A stretch of 64,000 nucleotides of DNA from Lantana camara (GCA_037501455.1 CM074858.1:43645001-43709000); one strand, 5' to 3'; positions 11,255 to 23,338 are shown, counted from the first letter of the stretch. Notes: generated from the sequence alone by a model not told the origin. Numbers and translations are program-made.

Positions 11255-11307
11255 TGTGTGACACGTGTCACTCACGTGAGCCATACGTGTGACTTCACAC
11301 GTGTGGA
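11255..11307 (-). promoter_or_regulatory. G-box-like ACGT palindrome cluster upstream of the copia-1 promoter
   Basis: Closely packed ACGT-core sites: GACACGTGTC, CTCACGTGAG and CACACGTGTG. In plants CACGTG is the classical G-box bound by bZIP and bHLH factors. The cluster lies about 350 bp upstream of the TATA box. It is matched at 3120-3193 (expanded), and in degenerate form in copia-2 at about 51295-51385 and 59395-59467. Confidence 0.55.
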
Positions 11308-13020
11308 ACCCTCTTGGCCCGATTAACTCGTTTAATCATTTTCAAGCCTCAACTCATGTAACCAAGTTGTTGTGTGTGACCCTCTAGGTTCTCAATTCAA
11401 TTAGCAGTGACCCTAATTAATTAATTCACTAATTAATTAATCAGTCCACAGATTAAACGACCATGGTCTAGCAATAGGTGTTTAACCCCTAGCTTAATTG
11501 GAATGTTCGGATTCGACAGAACCTTTAAGTCATTGATTCATGTGAGATACAATCCTCCTACTTACTATCTCTCAACCAAGATCTAGGGTAAGGGAATAAT
11601 TAGAACCCTAATAATCCGGTCTTAAAGCTAAGTGCATTTCATATCCATTTGATCTCAATCCAAGAAACCCTTTTCTTGATGTCTTGATCTACTGCCTTGG
11701 CCAAGGACTCCATATGGCATATGAATGACTTACACAATAAGAGATCACCTTGCAAATGCAAGTGTAGGTCCTTTCTTGATTCTCATTCACTTTCATGAAT
11801 CACTTGTGTAGGCCCAGCATAAGCCTTGAATCAGTTGTCTAAGGCGACACCCTTTAAAGCTTATACCTAAGACTACAGAGTTAACTCATAAAGTGACAAG
11901 GAACCTCAAGTCTAAGGATCAATTAATCACATCAATGACTCGTGAGATATTTCCTAATCTGGAAGTTTCCATTTCCTGAAATAGAAACTTCCTTTCCCAT
12001 TTAGGAATGTTCTCACACGGGGCACCTCAGTGAACTTACTTATTAAAGTAAGCACCCTCATGTATCACGCACGTATCAACTATACACTTTGCACCTCCAT
12101 GAAACAAGGTGGTCCTTCTTAAGGGCGTGATCCCACAAACAAGCCTTAGAGGAGTCAGGTTGACACTCCCACTGTCTGTAGGACTCATCGGCTTGGAGTA
12201 TTTTACTAATCATGACTTATGTGATATAGGGCTCGTTTCATGAACCATTTCACCTAAATGGTAGAGTCCTAAAGTCATCAGGATTAGGGGAGTTCTCATA
12301 CATGCACAGCTAAAGTAAACGCATACTAAACAAGAGCATATAAAGAAGTGTTGCCTCAATTCGTTATTTCATTCAAAGATTGTCTGTGATTAGCACTATT
12401 CCTAACAGACAATGCACTACACGACTAGCTAGGCGGGATACTCGAACATGCGACATAATAAAGCGGAAGCATAAATATAACATTATCAACTATTTCCATT
12501 TATCCAATCATGACATTTCTCTATTACCATATAAAATATATTCTAACTGATCATATCAATACATTATCATCTTCAATTTAACAATTCCACAATAAATAAA
12601 TACACGAACCACGGATGACACGACTACATGAACGGGACTTGACTCGACTCAACTCCCGCCTAGCGTGCACTTGCAATAACCTGAAAGGTGGAGGCGTCAG
12701 TTTGTGAAGACCGAGTGAGGGGTTTAAATATGTATTAGCGCAGATAACATGCAAGTCATATTCTCGGGTAAAGGTTTATAAAAGATAAATATACAAGTTC
12801 AATAATAATCTAACTTCACCCGAGAATACAACTATCAATATTAAGTTCTTGTTCTTTTCATGCAATCGATAAACATACTTGCTTGCTTGTTAATAATTAG
12901 GTGATCATGCAATCCAATTATCGTGCAATCATGCAATAGTGTAGTCATATAACACGTTCATGGAATGGAGATCATGCAATCCCTACATGGCTTGCTTGTA
13001 ACACGATGGGTTGTTTCTCC

Positions 13021-13305
13021 TGTGGTTGGACGGACAACCACCGGCTCGGAAACCAGTCCAGCGCCCTCTCTAAGGAGAACGTGGCCAGGAGAACACATGC
13101 ACACGATAGGCCTTTGTTCTTCTTGTGGTTGGACGGACAACCACCGCCCCGAAGACCAGTCCAGCGCCCTCACTAAGGAGGACCTGGCCAAGAGAACACA
13201 CGAACACGATACGGTATTGTTCTTCCTGTGATTGGACGGACCATCACTGGCCCGAGGACCGGTCCAGCGCCCCCACTAGGGAGGACCTGGCCAGGAGAAC
13301 ACATG
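13021..13305 (-). repeat. Three tandem 103-bp units in LTR C1
   Basis: Units start near 13021, 13124 and 13227. Each contains an inverted repeat of type GTGGTTG-GACGGA-CAACCAC. The third unit reads GTGATTG...CCATCAC here, and in the sister LTR C2 it reads GTGATT...AATCAC, where both arms have changed so that pairing is kept. Confidence 0.85.
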
Positions 13306-13798
13306 ACTTGCTTTCATGACATGACATGCTTGATTCATGCACACTAACATGACCTACTTGCTTGATTCATGAGCAATAACATGCTTGAAATGATACGTGC
13401 TTTCCTGAAATTATAAATATAAATACCTTTGGCTCAAAATCCAACGTAAAGGTTATACGGGTTCTATATAACTAGAAATTAAACCTCACCTAACAGGCGA
13501 CACACGACTCGTGAATGCGTGAACGTGCTCATGATCCACAATCTCCGCCCTGGAGAATAACTGGACAAGAAACGGAACAATGTACGTGCATGAGACCACA
13601 ATTCTAGCATATTATTCCATATAATGACGCACGGCGTGATCATACACGAGACATCGAGCAATACACAATGTAGCATGATAACATGTTGTTTCGACATATA
13701 ATCAATCATATAATAGCAATTTGGGGTCAAATAAGCCATTGGAACGAGGGGCTAAAATTGTAATTTTATGCAGAACCTTTCTACACTTCCAGTGGCTT

Positions 13799-14001
13799 GG
13801 GAACGACCGGTCCAGGCTTTAGTACAAAATGGGAAGGGCCGTTCCCCAGTCCCGAAGCGGCTCCCCGAAGATGGGAACGACCGTTCCCGTCTGTGAGACA
13901 AAGTGGGAACGGGCGTTCCCGTCTTCGCCGCCTGACACATTTATTCAAATAATGGGAACGGCTGTTCCCCAATTGCAAAGGGGATGGGAACGGCCGTTCC
14001 C
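13799..14001. repeat. Palindrome cluster in LTR C1 (GGGAACGGCCGTTCCC type)
   Basis: Six imperfect to perfect 16-bp palindromes 30-65 bp apart: near 13799, then 13831-13846, 13873-13888, 13905-13920, 13954-13969 and 13986-14001. The arms GGGAAC/GTTCCC are nearly constant; the central four bases vary (GGCC, GACC, GGGC, GGCT). The cluster falls in the first predicted intron of the LTR. LTR C2 carries the homologous set at 23831-24033. Confidence 0.9.
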
Positions 14002-14971
14002 GTTACACAGAAGGTTCAGAAAACAAGGGAGAAGAACAGGGGAGCTACGAACCAAGCTCCCAAATCTCCCAAAACACTCATAATCCATTCCATATATTAT
14101 AATTCATAGAAGGAAACATATATACATGCTTAAAGTGCAATAAAACACAATACAAACACTTGTTTCATGCTTGATCATGCCAAATTCATCAATTAAACCT
14201 ATAAGAATCCTATGAGCAATCAAGCTCCAATCTTCATGATTTGAAGCGATACATACATAAATCACTCCCCACATCACAATATATGCATCATATCAACTCA
14301 TGGAATGAAAGGAATCTCAACCCTAGCTTCACATGTTAATTCAAGAAATCATATATCTCCATCTCTACCTTGAAAGAAAATAGAAGAAGAAGATGATGAA
14401 GCTAGCATGATGAATGAGCTCCCAAAACCATATTTCTCTCGATAAACTTGATGAATTTGATGAAATCTCCTCTTCCCTTTTTGGAGGTTTTGGTTCGGTG
14501 GAGGATGAAAGCGAAATGAGATGATTGGCATGAAAATGAAGATGATGGTTGTAAAAGAGATGCATATATCGATACACTTGGGGGAAATATGTGGTATTTA
14601 TGATGCAATCCTCCAACTCCATAAATCATGCAATTGAGTATATCAAGTTTGGGAAATGATCAATCTAGTCTTCTATGGTTATCATGCAATTTGGTCCTCT
14701 AATTTATGTAAATGGACAATTAAGGACAATTAAGCAATTAAGATACATTTGGCAATTAATTCACGTAACAATAAATTCAATATGTAACATAATTCCCAAG
14801 TTGGCAGATATTTCATATATTTTCACGTAATCATGTTAGATCACAATTTATAAAATTAATATAACACTTATAAATTGAATAAATAAAAATAAAAATAATA
14901 AAATAAGATCCTAACGCTCGAACCTCACACGTGTCGAGCGTAGCTGACTGTCTGAAAATCGGGGCGTTACA

Positions 14972-15386
14972 ACTCTCTCCCCCTTAAGAGAATCAGTCCT
15001 CGGATTCGAAGTCCTGAATTCCTGGAATTTTAATTGGCTCTTACATGTTCATCCCACGCGGGTTAGCTACTCCCCGTCAGGGATTAGTTTGAAAGAGATC
15101 TTCATTCCACAAAGTCTTCCAATGGTTGAGATCACGACCCTCAACTTCCGGAGTCTAATCACTCGAAAGAAAATCTAACCTTCCACTAAAACAAGTTAAC
15201 AAGTAGTTGTAAATACTGAGAGTGCCCCGTCTCTCAAACAATTAACGAGAGAACCCCGTCTCTCGAGCAAGTAACAAGAGAACCCCGTCTCCTGACAACC
15301 CTGAGAGAATCCCCGTCTCTCACGCACTCGAAATGAAATTCAAGCAAGCACTTAGATAAACATTTATACTTAACACACAAGAATCA
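14972..15386 (-). other. 3' end of the internal domain of element C, with polypurine tract
   Basis: The polypurine tract (14972-14988; minus strand CTTAAGGGGGAGAGAGT) abuts LTR C1. The rest has no coding potential that I can see. At 15218-15321 lie four palindromic boxes of the form GAGAGA-ACCCCG-TCTCTC. The final five bases, aatca (15382-15386), are the TSD of solo LTR D. Confidence 0.7.
15218..15321. repeat. Four GAGAG-core-CTCTC palindromic boxes
   Basis: Boxes at 15218-15235, 15247-15264 (arms GAGAGA and TCTCTC around the six-base core ACCCCG), about 15277-15292, and 15303-15321. Complementary arms flank a C-rich core in each. The design (arm, about 6-bp core, arm; 3-6 copies) resembles the palindrome clusters in the LTRs, but this set is in the internal domain near the polypurine tract. 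Confidence 0.8.
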
Positions 15387-15913
15387 TGTAACGCCCCCAC
15401 CCGTACCGGAACAAGAGGAGAGCGGCGTCTCAACCCCCGCACTGAAGCACCTCTCAAGTAATGGTGTGAGCCATCACTCAAGAAATACTCCAGCGAACGG
15501 CTATCTATCGGAACTATACATGTACAACGATGTGGCTATGCAGCGGAAAATCAGAGTATTTTAAAACTTTTCAAAACATGTGCGTGATGGCAAGTAACAA
15601 GCAAGAACATATTGATCGTGTAAGAGAGACTCGGCATATCAGAACATATAACAGATTCACATATAACTACCGATACAACAGAGTTCAAAATATCGGTAAC
15701 AGAGTAGCAGAAAGAGTATAACAAAGATACTCAAGTATTCAGAAACATATACAGAAGTATAAAGTGATGCATCCATAAAACATATGCAGGACACAAAAGG
15801 AAGTAATACTAAGTCCTGACTGAAACAAAAATGACAATCTAGAGCTTTTCAAGATATCTCTAGACTGCGGCTGCAAGACCTGAAACCACGAGGCAAGAAA
15901 ACGGGAGAGGTAT

Positions 15914-15928
15914 TAGTCAAAAGGACTA
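15914..15928 (-). promoter_or_regulatory. Hairpin before the predicted 3' splice site, LTR D
   Basis: TAGTC-aaaag-GACTA. Against CAGTC/GACTG in the other LTRs, both outer bases have changed (C to T and G to A), which keeps the base pair. It stands about 45 bp before the TTGCAG site on the minus strand. Confidence 0.65.
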
Positions 15929-16256
15929 AGCGAGGGAATACTTTAAAGAAAGTACTGAATTAAAAAACTTGAAGTAAAGTTCGAAAATGTTAAATGCGAT
16001 GCTTTAAAGAAGAACTTGAAACAAGTTCGATTGATAAAACTCTTTGAATGCGATGCTGTAAAAGAATGCACGTTATAAAACATTTTCATGAATGCTATCA
16101 CACGCGCACACATATACTGTTGATGGTTCATAATTCTTTCATAAAACGGGATAAGGGTAAAGTGAACTTTTCCAAATATGAACCATCCTTTATGAAACAG
16201 AATTTTGCCCGCAAGCTAGGCTCCTCCATCCTTACTCCAGAAAACATGATTTGGTT

Positions 16257-16410
16257 GAGCATCGGACCAGGATCAACGATAATTCCACGTTTAGTAGAGT
16301 ATCGGACCAAGATCAACAATAACCCCACATATAGTAGAGCATCGGACCAAGGTCAACAACAACTCCGCACATAGTAGACTATCGGACCAAGGTCAACAAC
16401 AACTCTTACC
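16257..16410 (-). repeat. Tandem 40-bp repeat in LTR D
   Basis: Nearly four units starting at 16257, 16297, 16337 and 16377, each opening with GA(G/C)(C/T)ATCGGACCA followed by a CAACAAT/C-rich half. The last unit is partial. It lies between the predicted middle exon and last exon. Confidence 0.9.
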
Positions 16411-17469
16411 AACGCATACAAACATGCACCATCCTCCACCGGTTGTCACTTCGGGTAGCTAGCCCTAGGCGACCTGTAAACATGTAATGGGAACAGATTT
16501 GCTGTTCGTTCCCAGACAAATTGTCCTGACTTAACAAACCTCCTGTTAAAAGTCGGTGTCAATAGTCTAAGTGTGGCGGCCGGTATTGGTGATGTCGTTG
16601 GCGCTCGCCTCCCGAGCATCACCTCCACACATAACCGCCGGGCCCAAACTGTAAACTGTATGCTTGCATTTAAGATTAGCAGTGACCAGAGTAACACTCC
16701 AGTATGCTAACTATAACATGTGAAACTGTAACTGTCACATATGATGCTGTCTGTAAAACATATGATTCTGTCTGAAAACATTTGATTCTGTCTGTAAACT
16801 GTACTTTGAAAACATATGCAAACATGTAACTGTCTTTGAACAAGAATGCAGAACTTTGGAAAACATGTGCTGTAGATCAAGGTATACTATTAAAGTATGA
16901 ATGATCCTTCCAAGAGAATGTCCCGATAAAAGGGATACTTCAAAACAAGGTTTAGCTTTGAATTTCAAAACATATGATACGATAGTATAATCGTGGTTCC
17001 AGTTGGAAAACATTTATAACTTCACCTCACCTAAGTACCAAAAGGGAGGTAGACAGATTATGCGGTGCCCTGGGGATCCCAGTGCTCAACTTTAACTCCT
17101 GTAGGTGGTGTACTAGAGTGAGCTTAAGAACTAAGACCCACTACTAACCAAGATGCATAAGAAATGCATGAAACAATGAACAAGGAACATGTAAAGAACA
17201 TGTAACACAAGAGAGTAATACCATTTAAGGTATTCAAGAAAGGTAACACACAAAGGAATACGTCAAAGTGATTTACTCTTAACGTTAGACTATGATCTTA
17301 CTATAACCGAGTAAGCTTTAGTCAAATTATGAATCCTATCGCAAACCTTAGGTTAAGAAACAAGTCCACGAAAGAAAACACATTTTGAAAACACATTTTA
17401 GACCCTGGATATGGAAACCCTAGGTGCAAATGTCTATTAAGAAAGCACAAGTTTTAATTCAATTTTTTT

Positions 17470-17655
17470 TTTACTATTCAAAAGCACTATTCAAAAGTAC
17501 TATTCAAGATTACTATTCCACATTACTATTCACGATTACTATTCACAGGTTACTATTCACGTGTCGGGTCAAAGGTCGGGTCAAACCCTTACTATACACA
17601 CACCCACACACACACGGTACATACACACACACGGCATGCACACACACACACACCC
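17470..17655. repeat. TACTATTCAN repeat and CA microsatellite in LTR D
   Basis: About eight imperfect copies of a decamer ACTATTCA(A/C)N (17470-17560) are followed by CA/CACACG runs (about 17595-17655). This is a simple-sequence expansion. Confidence 0.85.
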
Positions 17656-19550
17656 TAATTAAATTATGATCTTGATTATAACCTATAGTTTCAAGTTCAT
17701 GTTAATATAATCAAGTGTGATCTAGGTTAAAGGTATAACCTATGGTTAAGACATCCAATTAAGGCATAAGATCAAGTTATGAAACACTATTCTATCTTAG
17801 GTTATAACATGTGACACTATTAAAGTGTATAACATATGATCAAGGCACTATTCCATTAATCCAAATCATATCATAAGCTCAATTCATAATTCAAGAGTCA
17901 TATAACAATGTGACAACATGTCACAACATATCTCATATCATATCATATCATATATCATGAACCTTTAGGCATGTAACATGTAACAATTTAATTCAATATC
18001 AACATGTAACAAGTTGTGACATAATTAATTGTAAATCACTATTCCATTAGCTAACATGCATGAACATAATTTAAATTCCATAATCATGCATCAATTCTCA
18101 TAATATAACAACCATATCACATGATCGTAGCATATACTAGAGCAATTGATAACATATTCATGCATATACTAAACAATTAAAACATATAAGCAACTATCAA
18201 AACATATCATGAAAACTATATAATAAATGCATAAAATAAAATCCTATATGGCTTAGGGAAGACCTAAGACCCAACCTAAACATAATATAAACATACCATA
18301 ACATAAAAACATAAACTAAACTAAACATAACATAAAAACAAAACAAACTAACCTAGCTTCTAATGGGGGGTGCCGACGGCAAGAGGGGGAGGAGAGGGAG
18401 AGAAAGGGTGTTGTCAACACAACTTTGAGCAAGGAATGAAATGCCATGGGAGGGGTATTTATAGGTGTGAAGAAGCCCCTCACCTTGCAATTAGAAATGG
18501 CTTAAGGGTAGGAGAGCAAAACAAGAGTTCATCCACTTGTATCTTCTAGAAGCTTTAGGGATGTTGAAGCTAAAAATGGGACTGCTGGGGGTAATTCTGT
18601 AACTTCGTCCCCCAAGACTCAAGGATAAGTGGCTGGAAGTGTAACCATTCCGACGGCAAGAAAATTAGTTTCGAAACGCATATTCATTCGTCGAAATCGG
18701 ATTTACCGTTTGAAAGATACATTAGTTTTAGCGAATAAAAGTTTTGAGCTCGAAACTCGACACGAGTGAAAAACGACTTTCTAGAATGATTTTCAAGTCC
18801 GGATTGCTTCCAAAATTCAAGAAATAAATCGAGAAGCATTTTGAGTCCAAAATCGACTATAAAACGTTTTACCGTTAAAAAGTTGAAAACGTAGGATGAA
18901 TAGTGAATTCTCACGTACGAACGTACGCTTCAAAATTTCAAGCTAGGACTTGAATCAAGAGTTGTAAAACATCTCAAAAATCTTAAAATAGTTCAACTAG
19001 TGCAAATCCGAAGAGAAAACATTTTCGGAATGAAAACCGTTCGTAAAAGGAATAGTAAACTAGGGTTTTCAAAAACGTTTTCAATAAAACAAAGTTTCGG
19101 AATGGATTTCCAAGCCAAGAATGATTTCAAAAGACTCGTCTCGACTCAAGGATCGATTCGACTGTAACTTGGGTAGAAAAAGGTATCAGAATCAAAAGAT
19201 CATTTTCTGATGAATAGTAACTTTGGTCGGTAAGTTCCAAAAATACCCTTATGGCTCAAGAAAGACTTTCTGAGCCCGGGAAACAAGTTCAAATGATTGG
19301 GAAACATGTGTGATGAACCTCTAGGGTTCGAGTAGCAATATGAACAAGGTAGGCTCGGGTTGTGAATAGTAAACTGTATCAAAGGTCAAGAATTCCCCCT
19401 TAAAACATGTCAGATCATATACGAGCACCAAGTTCATATAAGAATGCAATGCATGATGATTCAAAAAGTTGGATCACGGTCTATAAACGCTTTACCACTG
19501 CCTTAACTTACTGTTTTCATCCAGGCCCTGTTTTGGGCTGTTACAAATCA

Positions 19551-22339
19551 AATAAAATTATCATTCATGCAATTAATCGTTCACGTAAACAAGTAATAAT
19601 AAGCAAGGAACCACATGCAAAAGCAACAAAATAATAATAAACAAGGGGTCATGTACCAGAATAAAATAATTAACAATAAACAAAGAATCATATATGAAAA
19701 TAACGGCTAACAATAATGAATAATAAAATAGTGATGCACGTGATATGCATGATTAGGTGTACCGTTCACTGAGGATTGAAATTCTGGAACTGAATTAATT
19801 CGGTTGAATACTTGATTCTTTAGTTGAGATTTTCCCGTTTTGTACCACTACTGTTCGATATCCCCATTTCTGACAACCATCTCTACCCTTGTGCTATTTT
19901 CTGATATAATCCGTAAATCATCATTAATCACCACATCTTCAGACCCGTTTTAATCCCAGGTTTGCCGGTTGAACTATTCTTAGATCGATTCCCACATTCA
20001 CCTTCTAGACTTTGAATATTGAAAGTAACCCTGAGTTTCTGGTCAAAGAGTGGTTGTATATTTAAGCTTAAGAGTCTGGCTTGGTGTTTCAAGCAACTTC
20101 TTATCCGACAAACAGAGAGAACCGGTTTTACCATTTCCTCGACCTTCGTAATCAAAGTAAAACATCTTCCCGAAGCAAAGATCTTAACTCTTTTGTTGGA
20201 AACTCGAAAGTAGCACTTCTATTCCCTTAGAAGATAGCACGACAGATATTTAATACGGAAGAGAATCCCAGTTGTTATTCCGTGAGTTTTACGCAGAAAC
20301 CGAAAAATCAGGTCCTAGTGAAACGTCTTCCTTTGATCCCTGAAATTTGATACATACCCCACAATTCCCTGAAATATCTTCAAAGAGAGGATCGTTTAAT
20401 CTTCAGTCTTCTTTGAAATATTCCTGGTAAGCTGGTATATTTATGGAGGCGACGGCGACAGCACGGATGAGAGCACGATGTGCTATCACAGGCATCTCTA
20501 GGGTATAAGTAATAACTTCGTAAGAAAACCCTTGTCGGAGTTAACCTACCAAAACTTGAGATTGATTCTGGATATCACCCAAACTGAATCCTTTTCTATT
20601 TACTGAGTCAAATGATATCCTGAGACTATCGGAGAACGGCGGGCGGTGTACTCACTTTCTGGAAACTGATAACGGAACAAAAGTACTGTCGATGATGGGA
20701 CTTTCCTTTGTGTAAAAGGAAGGAAACGTTTAGCTAATTGAAAACTTCTTTCACATGGTTCTGATAGAGGATTCCAGAAAGAATTGATTCTTTCAAATTC
20801 CCAACTTCCTTGAGTGCTATCTAACTTCAGCTTTAATTGAAAACTTCTTTCACATGGTTCTGATAGAGGATTCCAGAAAGAATTGATTCTTTCAAATTCC
20901 CAACTTCCTTGAGTGCTATCTAACTTCAGCTTTAAATTATTCCCAGATCGACTCTCCCCCTTAAGAAAATAGAAATTTTCTTTATCCTTTAGATTCATTC
21001 TATCCTTTCCCACTGGCAAGCTTCTCTGCTGACTCAATTCCCGTAACCTTTTCCTCGTCCTACTTGTTATTAATCAAGATTTTGATTGATGATCCTTTTC
21101 TAATTCTTTCTGCTATCAACATACTCAACTTGAAGCTCCCTGACTATCACCACTCTGATTTGATATTAAAATTTTCCAATATCCTACACTCACCTAATGC
21201 TTTCAGAGACTTGACATTTACGATGTTAATACCAAACCAAAGAAGCAAAGTTCATTCTCCTACCCTTACTGAAATTCCAAAATGATGAGCAATTCCTGAA
21301 GGTTGAAAGACCCACTGAACATTTATCTGCTTGAACTTATCATCATCTTCCAGTTTCCCAAAATTTTCCAATATTTATTTCATACCCCGACTCCTACTAA
21401 ATCCTGGATCAATGATTCTCACGGTCCCAAATAATTTTAATCTCCAAGCGAAATCAAATGACCCGATTACAGCCATGATTCCCAATAATTCAGAACCTCT
21501 TCTTTAATTTCGAGTCGGTAAGAATAAAAGCAAGGATTGTGTAGAGTGTAGGGAGAGCCTATTAACAATAAACACTAAATAATGCATGATGATTAAAGTG
21601 TCAAGGCACACATTACCACCAATTTAAAATGCAACATATTAGAACATTTATGTTGATTTTCAGAAATGCCCGTAGATAAGGAAAATTAATTATTTTAACT
21701 AATTCAAACATATTTTTAATGCATCAAGTAGACAATCTGAATAATATTCATAACAATATTTTATAATAAGAAGTAATTTAATTAAGAATTATGATGCACG
21801 TGCTTATGAATGCATTGAAGAACCTGGCACCGTAGAACTATTGAGCTCAATTCCAGCGTCCATTCTTGGTTGGCCGAATTGCAGCTTGATTCGAACGGTT
21901 GCTCAATCCCTTAACTCTTCAAAATTCCCTGGCCTTGATTCATACATTCCCAAAACCTGTCACTCGCAACTTGCTTTGCAAATAAATGCATGTGGGTGAA
22001 GCTTGTTCATGTCACGTAATTGTCACGTAATTGGTGCCGATAACGAGAATTTAATATAAAATGCAGCAGGTAATTCATCCATGTTTAAAATAAAACATGG
22101 AAATCAAAAAATTTCAAGCAATTCAAGATCAATTAATTGACAATTAATAGCATGAATTAATACAAGGTACAAGGTATCAAGTATTTCAGGTAATTCAAGG
22201 AATCCAAGTAGCCAAATAATTTCAAATAATATGCAAGACTCTCAATTTGTCAAGTAATTCCTATGCCGTACGACCTAGACTCGACACGACACGACACTAG
22301 AACCTCGGTTTTGCAACCAGGCTCTGATACCACCTCAGA
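19551..22339 (-). other. 5' part of the internal domain of element C (non-coding leader)
   Basis: Begins (minus strand) with the PBS TGGTATCAGAGC (22321-22332) beside LTR C2. It continues with AT-rich DNA that contains no recognisable gag or pol motif. A 145-residue minus-strand frame (21037-20600) spans an in-frame 99-bp duplication, but it resembles nothing I recognise and carries no catalytic motif. Blocks near 19735-19765 and 21790-21830 resemble each other and the start of the window (about 10-55), suggesting a leader shared with element E. Confidence 0.65.
20736..20933 (-). repeat. Perfect-looking tandem duplication, 99-bp period
   Basis: Two adjacent copies beginning at 20736 and 20835, identical by eye. 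The period is divisible by three, so a minus-strand frame gains a repeated 33-residue block (starting LKLKLDSTQGSWEF). The absence of differences suggests a recent duplication. Confidence 0.92.
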
Positions 22340-23053
22340 TGTAGCACCCCGGACACGTGGAGGTGCCACACCCCCGCACTACAAGTCAATCCACATACGA
22401 AATGGCGATCCGTACATGAACCAACCTATAGCGAACGGGTGACAATGCACTACACGACTAACTAGGCGGGATACTCGAACATGCGACATAATAAAGCGGA
22501 AGCATAAATATAACATTATCAACTATTTCCATTTATCCAATCATGACATTTCTCGATTACCATATAAAATATATTCTAACTGATCATATCAATACATTAT
22601 CATCTTCAATTTAACAATTCCACAATAAATAAATACACGAACCACGGATGACACGACTACATGAACGGGACTTGACTCGACTCAACTCCCGCCTAGCGTG
22701 CACCTGCAATAACCTGAAAGGTGGAGGCGTCAGTCTGTGAAGACCGAGTGAGGGGTTTAAATATGTATTAGCGCAGATAACATGCAAGTCATATTCTCGG
22801 GTAAAGGTTTATAAAAGATAAATATACAAGTTCAATAATAATCTAACTTCGCCCGAGAATACAACTATCAATATTAAGTTCTTGTTCTTTTCATGCAATC
22901 GATAAACATACTTGCTTGCTTGTTAATCATTAGGTGATCATGCAATCCAATTATCGTGCAATCATGCAATAGTGTAGTCATATAACACGTTCATGGAATG
23001 GAGATCATGCAATCCCTACATGGCTTGCTTGTAACACGATGGGTTGTTTCTCC

Positions 23054-23338
23054 TGTGGTTGGACGGACAACCACCGGCTCGGAAACCAGTCCAGCGCCCT
23101 CTCTAAGGAGAACCTGGCCAGGAGAACACATGCACACGATAGGCCTTTGTTCTTCTTGTGGTTGGACGGACAACCACCGGCCCGAAGACTAGTCTAGCGC
23201 CCTCACTAAGGAGGACCTGGCCAAGAGAACACACGAACACGATACGGTATTGTTCTTCCTGTGATTAGACGGACAATCACCGGCCCGAGGACCGGTCCAG
23301 CCCCCCCACTAGGGAGGACCTGGCCAGGAGAACACATG
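23054..23338 (-). repeat. Three tandem 103-bp units in LTR C2
   Basis: Homologous to the triplication in C1, with units near 23054, 23157 and 23260. The third unit's arms read GTGATT...AATCAC where the first two read GTGGTT...AACCAC: a paired G-to-A and C-to-T change that keeps the stem. Confidence 0.85.

Larger units (their letters stand above)
2382..12407 (-). mobile_element. Copia-1: complete Ty1/copia retrotransposon
   Basis: 10.0-kb element on the minus strand, bounded by TGTTGG...CTAACA LTRs and the 5-bp TSD gacaa. Order on the minus strand: 5' LTR (12407-10519), PBS for initiator-methionine tRNA, an unusually long 2.24-kb leader, one uninterrupted gag-pol frame (8274-4354), polypurine tract and 3' LTR (4337-2382). 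The LTRs are nearly identical apart from two indels: the 5' LTR lacks about 44 bp near its outer end, and the dinucleotide/G-box stretch is longer in the 3' LTR. Intact coding capacity plus similar LTRs point to a recent insertion. It is the innermost element of the left-hand nest. Confidence 0.97.
10519..12407 (-). mobile_element. 5' LTR of copia-1
   Basis: 1889-bp promoter-bearing LTR, next to the PBS. Against the 3' LTR it lacks about 44 bp immediately inside the outer terminus (around 12391) and about 20 bp in the ACGT-palindrome stretch (around 11255); otherwise only scattered substitutions are seen. The TSD gacaa follows at 12408-12412. Confidence 0.95.
12408..14971 (-). mobile_element. 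LTR C1, main segment
   Basis: Continuation of C1 after copia-1; aligns with C2 from 22445 to 25002. Features read on the minus strand are the TGTAACGCCCCG terminus (14971), an AAG|GTAGAG donor near 14367, a palindrome cluster (13799-14001), a short middle exon ending CAG|GTGAGG near 13490, a 103-bp triplication (13021-13305), and a 3' splice site with a degenerate hairpin near 12670-12712. Several 60-86-residue frames overlap the palindromes on both strands and are not considered genes. Confidence 0.9.
15387..19545 (-). mobile_element. Solo LTR D, 4.16 kb
   Basis: Begins TGTAACGCCCCC and ends GGGCTGTTACA, and is flanked on both sides by aatca (15382-15386 and 19546-19550). It carries the landmarks of the other LTRs on the minus strand: a GCTAG|GTTAGT donor-like site at 18352, CTTAG|GTGAGG at about 17030, and a 3' splice site GTCTTGCAG ending at 15871 with the hairpin TAGTC-loop-GACTA at 15914-15928. 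No PBS, polypurine tract or internal domain is present, so it is a solo LTR left by recombination between two LTRs. It sits inside the internal domain of element C. Short frames within it show no known motif. Confidence 0.85.

Noticed and set aside
13799..14001. Evenly spaced palindromes as a possible CRISPR array
   Set aside because: CRISPR is prokaryotic. The spacers are unequal and the repeats vary, there are no cas genes, and the setting is plainly a plant LTR.
13829..14083. Open frames on both strands across the LTR C palindromes
   Set aside because: The palindromes lack stop codons in several frames; C1 and C2 translate differently and no domain is visible.
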